A stretch of DNA of 11,554 nt, from NCBI GenBank assembly GCA_031555175.1, contig JAVBUP010000063.1:1-11554 (forward strand). The letters are read 5' to 3'. Positions 1-5,652 of the stretch are shown in pieces; the stretch's first letter is position 1, and every line of letters starts with the position of its first letter. The DNA comes from JAVBUP01 sp031555175. GTDB taxonomy: Bacteria; Bacillota_I; Bacilli_A; Erysipelotrichales; Coprobacillaceae. The notes beneath the pieces are model-generated. The model was not told the origin of the DNA, searched no databases, and worked only from the letters and a program-made list of their open reading frames with translations. The translations under genes were made by a program, and so were the position numbers.

Positions 1-138
1 GCGATGATGAAGGCAGATAACGACACTGCCAATCAATCAAAACTAAGGCATTTCTTCGTGAAATTCCTTTTTTTATCCTCTTTCCACTACTTCATAGAAA
101 AAGAACACCGTTATAGGTGTCCTTTGTCAACAGTCTGA
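1..138 (+). CDS. Transposase C-terminus (partial, runs in from the left)
   Basis: Frame 1 stays open for 45 codons from the window edge and stops with TGA at 136-138, inside the terminal inverted repeat. The other two forward frames have stops within the first 20 bases. The peptide ends in PLSTV and is rich in aromatic residues; no catalytic residue can be seen in this fragment. Ending a transposase inside the right inverted repeat is common for compact IS elements. The assignment as transposase comes mainly from position. A frameshifted or decayed copy cannot be excluded because the body of the gene lies outside the window. Confidence 0.5.
   Translation, partial: AMMKADNDTANQSKLRHFFVKFLFLSSFHYFIEKEHRYRCPLSTV
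100..125 (+). terminator. Hairpin near the right end of the left IS copy
   Basis: The arms AAAGAACACC (100-109) and GGTGTCCTTT (116-125) pair with one A-C mismatch around a six-base loop. A short A-run precedes the stem and only three T follow within it. It overlaps the predicted transposase 3' end, so it may weaken transcription leaving the IS rather than act as a strong terminator. Confidence 0.4.
122..138 (+). repeat. IS terminal inverted repeat, right end
   Basis: CTTTGTCAACAGTCTGA is the perfect reverse complement of 11416-11432. Identity stops at once on the inner side, where this copy reads ggtgtc and the other copy's inward sequence is tattga. The outermost base (A138, a T on the other strand) could belong to the target terminator rather than the IS, which would give a 16-bp repeat. 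Confidence 0.85.
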
Positions 139-165
139 ACACTAACCGTTACGGTTAGTGTTTTT
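138..165. terminator. Terminator hairpin of the flippase gene, abutted by the IS
   Basis: AACACTAACCG (138-148) pairs perfectly with CGGTTAGTGTT (152-162) around a TTA loop, giving an 11-bp stem. On the plus strand it runs into five T (161-165), so it can stop transcription leaving the IS. On the minus strand it directly follows the flippase stop codon (164-166). There the T-tract it should have is replaced by the end of the IS after only two T. Confidence 0.8.
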
Positions 166-1573
166 ATGATCTCTTAAATAACTTATTTAGTATCCCATGA
201 ACAAGTGTATAGTTTAATAAATAAGAAATACCCAACATTAAAATAATATTTACTATCATCGCAGTGATTCCACCAATGTAGAATAATCCGAAAGCAATTA
301 TTGTGAATACAGCAATAACAGCCATTATTCTAAAATTATAACGAATATGATATTTCTTTTGAATATCAATAGCACGATAGATTGCTATCACAAAATAAGC
401 TATCGCAGTAGAAATACTAGCGGCATATAAACCAATAAAGTTTATCAACAATAGATGTACGACAGTATTGATAATCGCCGCCACAAACGATGACACACCA
501 ACTTTTTTTGAGTTTTTTTCGGCTATATAGATACCACCATAAAACGTTCCAAAACAAGAAAAGTAAGTTCCTAAGACTAGTATTGGTACTTGATAGATAG
601 CTTCTTGGAAATCACCCTTGACTAATATTTCAAATAATATTGGCGTAGTAGCAATCAATAATAGCATACCAGCTGAAGCAATATTAAATATATTTCTGAA
701 TGTTTTTGAATAAAAACGTCTAACATCTTTATCACTAGAGCTGCGTACTGCAGTTTCTTGCCACGCCAAATTGAAAGTTGTTGTAAAAAGTGTTAATATT
801 GTAGGAATTTTATTTGAGATAGCGTATAATCCATTTATTTCTGCCCCTAATATTGCTGTAACGATAATTCTATCAGCCGCATTAACAATCCACCAGGAGA
901 TATTATTAGGGATTAACGGAAATGAATATTTAAATAATTGTATTAATCTATTTTTGCTATATGAATAGAAATGCAGATATGAAAGGACATCAACTCTAAA
1001 AATTAAATATGTAATTGATAGCAAATCGGCAATTATCAATGAAACCATTAAACCAGTTAAGCCCATATGCCATTTGATTAAAAATAGGACTATCAAGAGC
1101 AAATTTGAAAACGTTGCAATAACACTACTAACAGAGAAAACTTTATTATAACCCAAGCCGCGTACAACTTGCCTTGTTACAAGTATTAAAGATTCTGTAA
1201 ATAAATACACGACTATATACCAGGATAAAGAAGCGTAATCTGTCATGAATATTTCGAAAGCATAATATGTTATTAAACAGCCAATAATTGTAGTAATAAA
1301 GACGAATATATAACTAGTAGTAATTATTTCAGCTCTATCTTCTTTATGTTTAGAGTCAAGCAGAAAACGGAAAACAGCTTGTTCAATCTGTAAAGTAATA
1401 AGTGGTACAACTAATCCAATTAGTAGAGTAACAACAAGATCATATACTCCAACATCAGCCGCAAGCAAGTAGCTAGTATAAATTGGCAGTGTGATAAATG
1501 CCGACAATCGTGGCAGAAAAGTTCCTATTCCAAGGATTAATGTATTTCTCATTAACTGTCTCTCTCTTTTCAT
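164..1573 (-). CDS. Oligosaccharide/polysaccharide flippase (Wzx/MOP superfamily)
   Basis: The 469-residue product is almost entirely membrane, with about 14 hydrophobic segments, the usual number for Wzx-type flippases. Its N-terminus (RNTLILGIGTFLPRLSAFI, then LPIYTSYL and VGVYDL) is the typical opening of polysaccharide-biosynthesis proteins of the MATE-like MOP superfamily. These move undecaprenyl-linked sugar units across the cytoplasmic membrane. The start is ATG at 1571-1573, preceded by AGGTGA at good spacing; Met8 is a weaker alternative. A strong promoter lies upstream. No glycosyltransferase or Wzy gene lies beside it, so its substrate cannot be inferred. It is an isolated flippase whose terminator now abuts an IS element, so a former polysaccharide neighbourhood may have been rearranged. 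The family call is firm; the substrate is unknown. Confidence 0.88.
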   Translation of the reverse strand: MKRERQLMRNTLILGIGTFLPRLSAFITLPIYTSYLLAADVGVYDLVVTLLIGLVVPLITLQIEQAVFRFLLDSKHKEDRAEIITTSYIFVFITTIIGCLITYYAFEIFMTDYASLSWYIVVYLFTESLILVTRQVVRGLGYNKVFSVSSVIATFSNLLLIVLFLIKWHMGLTGLMVSLIIADLLSITYLIFRVDVLSYLHFYSYSKNRLIQLFKYSFPLIPNNISWWIVNAADRIIVTAILGAEINGLYAISNKIPTILTLFTTTFNLAWQETAVRSSSDKDVRRFYSKTFRNIFNIASAGMLLLIATTPILFEILVKGDFQEAIYQVPILVLGTYFSCFGTFYGGIYIAEKNSKKVGVSSFVAAIINTVVHLLLINFIGLYAASISTAIAYFVIAIYRAIDIQKKYHIRYNFRIMAVIAVFTIIAFGLFYIGGITAMIVNIILMLGISYLLNYTLVHGILNKLFKRS

Positions 1574-1593
1574 CTTATCACCTCATTATGATA

Positions 1594-1622
1594 ATTATAA
1601 TGATTTTAATGAATGTAGGCAA
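1594..1622 (-). promoter_or_regulatory. Sigma-A-type promoter for the flippase gene
   Basis: Reading the minus strand, TTGCCT (1617-1622) and a perfect TATAAT (1594-1599) are separated by exactly 17 bases, about 20 bases ahead of the start codon. A plus-strand TATAAT (1596-1601) overlaps it and could serve the divergent CorA gene. That one lacks a good -35 box, so it is only a weak candidate. Confidence 0.6.
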
Positions 1623-1647
1623 GCAATAGTTAAATAAGGAGAAAATT

Positions 1648-2565
1648 ATGGAAATAAGAATAGTCGATTATAATCAATATGAATTCAGTGTAACTACTAG
1701 TTTTGACGAGAATAGTAATAATTCAATGATTAGATGGCTTCAAATTAATGGCACTACTAATAATAAAGAATTATTACAAGTCTTAAACGCCTTCCAAATT
1801 GATTTAAATGATAACAGTATTAAACCATCATTTAAACAATACAAAGACTACCTCTATCTTAATATCCCTATTACTAGTAATGCTGTTCATCCTGAATATA
1901 TTAATTTAATCTTTAATAAGAATTATATTATCACTATCACTTCTTCTACATATCAATCATTTAGAACAATGGAGAATAGAATATATGAATCAAATAAAAT
2001 AAGATGTAATACTACAGATTTCCTTGTTTATTGCTTACTCGATTTAATCTTAAATGAGCAATTTGTTTCCTTAGAAAAAGTTAGTACACGAATTGCAAAA
2101 CTTGATGAACTGCTGATGAGTGATAGTAATATTTCCAGTGGCAATTTCTTAACAATAAAAAAGGAGATATCTAGTTTTAAGAGTATTTGGCGGCCAATTA
2201 GAGAAATTATCAACAATATTATAAAGTCAGATTTTGTATCGACTGACAATATTACATATTTTAAAGATTTGCAAGATCATGCTAACCAAATATTAGATAT
2301 CATAGATAGTCTTTATGATGAAATTGCAAATCTATATTCTTTAAAAGACTCCATTGAGAATAAAAGACTAAATGATACTATGAAGATTTTGACAATTGTA
2401 TCGACAATCTTCGCTCCGCTATCTTTTTTGGCTGGTGTTTATGGCATGAATTTCTCAATGATGCCATTAGTAAATTATAAATATGGTTTCGCTATTTTGA
2501 TAACTATCATGTTAGTTGTTGTTAGCGGGCTATTACTATTTTTTAAAAGAAAAAAATGGTTTTAA
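1648..2565 (+). CDS. CorA-family divalent cation (magnesium) transport protein
   Basis: The 305-residue protein has the CorA layout: a soluble mixed N-terminal domain, a long helical stretch from about 125 to 245, and two C-terminal membrane helices. The diagnostic YGMN motif (GMN at 266-268) lies at the end of the first helix. A basic tail, KRKKWF, follows the second helix, as in the family. CorA channels are homopentamers in the cytoplasmic membrane that admit Mg2+ and sometimes Co2+ or Ni2+. One oddity is the loop after GMN, usually MPEL, which reads MMPLV here, so the usual acidic residue is missing. AAGGAG lies six bases before the ATG. The gene is divergent from the flippase. The family call is strong; the ion is inferred. 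Confidence 0.9.
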   Translation: MEIRIVDYNQYEFSVTTSFDENSNNSMIRWLQINGTTNNKELLQVLNAFQIDLNDNSIKPSFKQYKDYLYLNIPITSNAVHPEYINLIFNKNYIITITSSTYQSFRTMENRIYESNKIRCNTTDFLVYCLLDLILNEQFVSLEKVSTRIAKLDELLMSDSNISSGNFLTIKKEISSFKSIWRPIREIINNIIKSDFVSTDNITYFKDLQDHANQILDIIDSLYDEIANLYSLKDSIENKRLNDTMKILTIVSTIFAPLSFLAGVYGMNFSMMPLVNYKYGFAILITIMLVVVSGLLLFFKRKKWF

Positions 2566-2587
2566 AAAGGTTGATCACTCAACCTTA
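2566..2587. terminator. Shared terminator between CorA and dipeptidase genes
   Basis: AAGGTTGA (2567-2574) and TCAACCTT (2579-2586) form a perfect 8-bp stem with a TCAC loop. On the minus strand it is followed by five T, so it terminates the dipeptidase gene well; the dipeptidase stop codon (2585-2587) lies inside the stem. On the plus strand no T-run follows, so stopping of CorA transcription is less certain. Confidence 0.75.
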
Positions 2588-3523
2588 GCAGCATATCTCT
2601 TGAATTACTCTTAAAGCATTCTTATAAAATATTTTTTCAATATCTTCGTGGCTATATCCTTCTTTAGATAACGCTTCTTCTAATAAAGGCACATAAGAAA
2701 TATCTGGTAATTCCAGTTCTCCACCAATACCATCATAGTCAGAGCCAAATGCAACACAATCAATCCCGCCAATTCTTACAATATGGTTTATATGAGCTAT
2801 TATGTCGCTAATTTCAGTTTTGCCTTTTGTATCGTGCAAAAAAGCGTGATAGAAGTTAATGCCAATTACTCCCCTATGACTCGCAATAATTTTGATCATA
2901 TCATCAGTTAGATTTCGTGATTGATGACATAGCTCTCGAGCATTGGAATGACTTGCAATGAATGGCTTAGTAGTGATTTTAGCCACATCATAGAACCCAT
3001 CATCTGAGAGGTGTGAAACATCGATAATCATTTTTAACCTTTCCATTTCTCTTACCACATCTTTACCAAAATCTTTTAAGCCGTGTTTGCCATCACGTGG
3101 GAAACTATGCGGATAGCCAATTTGGTTCTCAAAGTTCCATAATAATGTAATTAATTTAACCCCTAAATCATGAAATAATAATACATTATCCAACTTACCA
3201 TCTAGCGCTGCACCCTCTTCAATTGAAATCATTGCTAAGGTCTTATTATCAGCCATACTTTCTTGTAAGTCATTACCAGTCATAAATAACCTAATATTAT
3301 CATTATTCTTTTCTAATTCTTGGTACAAATTATGTAGCATGGCTACGCACTCTACAAAAGGATTGTCTACACTAGCAGTATGAATAAATAACGCAAAATC
3401 TTGAAGCAATGAGGATGCTTTTTTTAATTTCTTTATATCAACATGAAAATCATTGCTATTAAGTGGTTTTCCTTCATAATATAGTCTGCTAGCTGTATCA
3501 CAATGTAAATCTATTAATTTCAT
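2585..3523 (-). CDS. Membrane-dipeptidase-family zinc dipeptidase (peptidase M19)
   Basis: The 312-residue product carries the full M19 metal set: H7-x-D9 in DLHCDT, E103 in IEEG, H171 in VSHLSD, H192 in SHSNAR, and D262 in GSDYDG. These match the binuclear zinc site of renal dipeptidase-type amidohydrolases, which cleave dipeptides, often accepting a D-residue at the C-terminal side. Despite the family name there is no signal peptide or membrane segment, so it should be cytoplasmic. An upstream ATG at 3611-3613 would add 30 residues. I chose ATG at 3521-3523 because AGGTGAG sits three bases before it and homology begins at once with KLIDLHCDT. The gene is divergent from an amino acid permease, which suggests use of peptides or peptidoglycan fragments. 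VanX is unrelated to this family. Confidence 0.92.
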   Translation of the reverse strand: MKLIDLHCDTASRLYYEGKPLNSNDFHVDIKKLKKASSLLQDFALFIHTASVDNPFVECVAMLHNLYQELEKNNDNIRLFMTGNDLQESMADNKTLAMISIEEGAALDGKLDNVLLFHDLGVKLITLLWNFENQIGYPHSFPRDGKHGLKDFGKDVVREMERLKMIIDVSHLSDDGFYDVAKITTKPFIASHSNARELCHQSRNLTDDMIKIIASHRGVIGINFYHAFLHDTKGKTEISDIIAHINHIVRIGGIDCVAFGSDYDGIGGELELPDISYVPLLEEALSKEGYSHEDIEKIFYKNALRVIQEICC

Positions 3524-3539
3524 AATCTCACCTCTTCTA

Positions 3540-3570
3540 ATAATATGAACCGATTTGTTATATATGTCAA
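3540..3570 (-). promoter_or_regulatory. Promoter for the dipeptidase gene
   Basis: Reading the minus strand there is a perfect -35 box TTGACA (3565-3570). The -10 is either CATATT at 17-base spacing (3542-3547) or TATTAT at 19-base spacing (3540-3545). It lies directly upstream of the preferred start at 3523, which supports that start because the longer reading frame would begin upstream of this promoter. Confidence 0.55.
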
Positions 3571-3576
3571 ATATGA

Positions 3577-3605
3577 TTGTCGAAGTCAGTATAATATTAT
3601 ATAAT
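3577..3605 (+). promoter_or_regulatory. Promoter for the amino acid permease gene
   Basis: TTGTCG (3577-3582) and a perfect TATAAT (3600-3605) are spaced by 17 bases. They lie 31 bases upstream of the ATG at 3637 and are followed by a strong AGGAGGG ribosome binding site (3624-3630). It is divergent from, and does not overlap, the dipeptidase promoter. Confidence 0.6.
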
Positions 3606-3636
3606 ATTAGCAATATTTTTCTTAGGAGGGGATAAA

Positions 3637-4956
3637 ATGAGAAAGAAATATGGGTTATTGACTGCTATTAGCATGGTTGTGGGGATAGTTGTTGGATCTG
3701 GAATATTCTTTAAAACCGATGATATTTTAAGAAATACCAACGGATCTGTTAGTATGGGAGTCGTTGTCTTTATCATTGGAGCAGTAGGAATCATTTTTGG
3801 GGGATTAGCAATTGCTACTTTATCTAATGAAAATGATACAGCAGGAGGAATGGTAACATATCTAGAAATGTTGCATGGCAAGTTTGCTGGTAAGTTAGCT
3901 GGATACTTCTATCTATTCGTCTATAATCCTGCTATATCAGCTATTATCAGCTGGGTAGGTGGAATGTATTTAGGAATGCTGCTTGGTTATGAACCACTAT
4001 CTACTACTCATTGGTTAGTGACTATTGTTATTATTGTAGGATTATTCGTCATGAATCTTGTGCAGGAAAAACTTGGTGGCCAATTCCAAACCATTCTAAC
4101 CGGTATAAAACTTGCATTACTATTCATTGTTGCTATCTTAGGATTCATTTATGGGAAAGCTCCTGTCAATATAAGTGATGTAACATTGCCAACAATTATG
4201 GCTAGTTCAAGTGCCTTAGTTGCAGTTGCATTCTCATATGATGGTTGGTTCTTATCAACTTCGATTTCTCATGAAGTAAGAAACACTAAGAGAAATATGC
4301 CCTTAGCATTAATTATAGGGCCACTAATCGTTATGGGAATTTATGTTGCTTATTTCTTAGGAATTACTAGTGTATTATCACCTGACAAAATTATCGCTTT
4401 AGGAGATGGGCATGTGGCGGAAGCTGCTAGTTTGCTACTTGGAGCAAATGGTTATAAAATTATTCTAATTGGAGTAACATTGTCAGTAATTGGTGCTGCC
4501 AATGGCGTAATCTTAGGGCTTATTCGCATTCCATACTCACTAGCTATTCGTAATGAATTACCTAAATCTAATGTTTTTTCTAAGTTATCTAAGAAATCTG
4601 ATATGCCTATTGCATCAGGTTTAATGTCTTTGGCTTGCACAATGGTGTGGTTATTAATTCACTATGTATCTTGTGTAGTGCCAAGCCTTGCTGGTTTTGA
4701 TATTTCAAACTTACCAATCATTATTAATTACTTCTCATTTGAAGCATTGTATTTAGGACTTATTTACCGCAACTTTAAAAACAAAAAGTATGGTATCATT
4801 AAAGGCATTATAATACCAATCTTTGCTGCTTTAGGTGGAATGCTTATTCTATATGGTGGATTTAAAGATCCGTTTATCATTCATTACTTGGTTGTCAGCA
4901 TTGTAATATTAGTAGTTTCATTATTAATAGAGAAGTATACTAGAAAAAGCATATAA
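3637..4956 (+). CDS. APC-family amino acid permease
   Basis: The 439-residue protein has about 12 hydrophobic segments. It opens with the APC-superfamily signature: VVGIVVGSGIFF at about 14-25 is the unwound first helix (consensus GSGIF) that contacts the substrate carboxyl and amino groups. Size and style resemble the SteT/LAT-like exchangers of Bacillota, but the particular amino acid cannot be read from the sequence. It should sit in the cytoplasmic membrane and act by proton symport or amino acid exchange. A strong AGGAGGG lies seven bases before the ATG. The neighbouring divergent dipeptidase suggests a link between peptide breakdown and amino acid exchange. A bidirectional terminator follows at once. 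The family call is firm; the substrate is unknown. Confidence 0.9.
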   Translation: MRKKYGLLTAISMVVGIVVGSGIFFKTDDILRNTNGSVSMGVVVFIIGAVGIIFGGLAIATLSNENDTAGGMVTYLEMLHGKFAGKLAGYFYLFVYNPAISAIISWVGGMYLGMLLGYEPLSTTHWLVTIVIIVGLFVMNLVQEKLGGQFQTILTGIKLALLFIVAILGFIYGKAPVNISDVTLPTIMASSSALVAVAFSYDGWFLSTSISHEVRNTKRNMPLALIIGPLIVMGIYVAYFLGITSVLSPDKIIALGDGHVAEAASLLLGANGYKIILIGVTLSVIGAANGVILGLIRIPYSLAIRNELPKSNVFSKLSKKSDMPIASGLMSLACTMVWLLIHYVSCVVPSLAGFDISNLPIIINYFSFEALYLGLIYRNFKNKKYGIIKGIIIPIFAALGGMLILYGGFKDPFIIHYLVVSIVILVVSLLIEKYTRKSI

Positions 4957-4958
4957 CA

Positions 4959-4990
4959 AAAAGCTACTTCAGTTTGAAGTAGTTTTTTTA
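4959..4990. terminator. Bidirectional terminator between permease and TetR genes
   Basis: CTACTTCA (4964-4971) pairs with TGAAGTAG (4975-4982) around a three-base loop. Five A precede the stem and seven T follow it (4983-4989), so both strands have a T-tract. It serves the permease on the plus strand and the TetR gene on the minus strand, whose stop codon (4988-4990) lies within the T-run. Confidence 0.88.
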
Positions 4991-5515
4991 TGCTATATTC
5001 ATTAATGCTGTAATAATGCTAGCCATTTCCTCATCCGTCTCTTCCATTCCAGATTTAGCCCATTGGGTAAATATATTATAAAGGGCCCCAGCAAAGAAAT
5101 ACACACCATATCTTCTATGCGGCAAGTTTAAGTTTTCTTCAAATATATTTGTCGCTATATTTGAAAAATTCTTATTAAAACTATCAAGAATCAAATTTGT
5201 AAGACTAGCTTCATTTAGTAACATAATAAATTGGTTATTTTCTCGATAATACCTAAAGGCCTGAACTGCAAACTGTTGTAGACTAGTTAAGTTTAAGTTA
5301 AGAACTTGGTCAATATATTTTAAACCAACCATTTCAAAGTAATCAACTACTATCTCCTCTTTGCTATTATAATTGCGATAATATGTCATTCTAGAAACTC
5401 CAGCTTTACTACAAATATCAGTAATAGTGATATCAGCATATGGTTTTATTTCCATTAGTTTTAGTAATGCATCACTAAGGTATTCTCTACTCAATACATT
5501 ATTAGTATCTCTCAA
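4988..5515 (-). CDS. TetR/AcrR-family transcriptional repressor
   Basis: The 175-residue product has the TetR N-terminal DNA-binding domain. Helices lie at about 8-23, and the helix-turn-helix at about 29-48 contains ITITDICSKAGVSRMTYYRNY, ending in the typical YxxF/Y-like turn followed by SKEEIV. The C-terminal half is a divergent helical ligand and dimer domain. The start is an unusual TTG (5513-5515): AAGGAG lies nine bases upstream, an in-frame TGA lies just upstream of TTG, and no ATG exists before the HTH. The gene is divergent from the ABC transporter, with a perfect palindrome between them. The simplest reading is a local repressor of the transporter, and perhaps of itself, released by a compound the transporter handles. 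The inducer is unknown. Confidence 0.9.
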   Translation of the reverse strand: MRDTNNVLSREYLSDALLKLMEIKPYADITITDICSKAGVSRMTYYRNYNSKEEIVVDYFEMVGLKYIDQVLNLNLTSLQQFAVQAFRYYRENNQFIMLLNEASLTNLILDSFNKNFSNIATNIFEENLNLPHRRYGVYFFAGALYNIFTQWAKSGMEETDEEMASIITALMNIA

Positions 5516-5531
5516 ACAAAATCACTCCTTT

Positions 5532-5538
5532 TGTAACA
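5532..5538. promoter_or_regulatory. Possible second half-operator near the TetR start
   Basis: TGTAACA repeats one arm of the palindrome at 5609-5626 and lies just ahead of the TetR ribosome binding site. No matching inverted arm is present at the right distance, so it is at most a half-site and could be chance. Confidence 0.25.
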
Positions 5539-5574
5539 TTTTAACTAGTTTAGAAATTGTTTATAAAATATTCA

Positions 5575-5604
5575 TTGAAAGCAAATAGTATAGTGTAGTA
5601 TAAT
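5575..5604 (+). promoter_or_regulatory. Promoter for the ABC transporter gene
   Basis: TTGAAA (5575-5580) and a perfect TATAAT (5599-5604) are spaced by 18 bases, placing the transcription start near 5611. The start therefore falls inside the palindromic operator candidate. Confidence 0.65.
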
Positions 5605-5608
5605 TTCC

Positions 5609-5626
5609 ATGTTACAAGTGTAACAT
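5609..5626. promoter_or_regulatory. Palindromic operator, likely TetR-family binding site
   Basis: ATGTTACAAGTGTAACAT is an inverted repeat with perfect 8-base arms around a central AG. It begins five bases after the -10 box of the ABC promoter and covers the predicted transcription start. That is a classic repressor position for a TetR protein encoded on the other side of the same gap. Confidence 0.7.
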
Positions 5627-5652
5627 ATTGATTCATAGAAAGGAATGAAAAT

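Larger units (their letters stand above)
1..138 (+). mobile_element. Right end of an insertion sequence, IS1182-like (partial)
   Basis: The last 17 bases (122-138) are the exact reverse complement of 11416-11432, where a second element begins just ahead of a transposase start. This stretch is therefore the right-hand terminus of another copy of the same IS, cut off by the window edge. Frame 1 is open from base 1 to a TGA at 136-138 inside the inverted repeat, as expected for a transposase 3' end. The host DNA that follows begins immediately with a terminator hairpin. Family assignment rests on the other copy's N-terminus and is moderate. Confidence 0.75.

Noticed and set aside
771..968. 65-residue plus-strand reading frame inside the flippase gene
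   Set aside because: It is antisense to a clear membrane protein, lacks a convincing ribosome site and has no recognisable features.
2028..2249. 73-residue minus-strand reading frame inside the CorA gene
   Set aside because: It is the antisense shadow of a well-supported coding region.
3524..3613. A 30-residue N-terminal extension of the dipeptidase starting at 3613
   Set aside because: The extension is hydrophobic only by chance in AT-rich DNA, has no good ribosome site and would cross the predicted promoter. The start at 3523 has a strong AGGTGAG and matches the family's N-terminus.
3597..3881. 94-residue minus-strand reading frame over the permease start
   Set aside because: It overlaps the permease promoter and its first helices and shows antisense-type composition rich in Pro, Thr and Ile. 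No family is recognisable.
4452..4640. 62-residue minus-strand reading frame inside the permease gene
   Set aside because: It is a shadow of the permease with no ribosome binding site of note.
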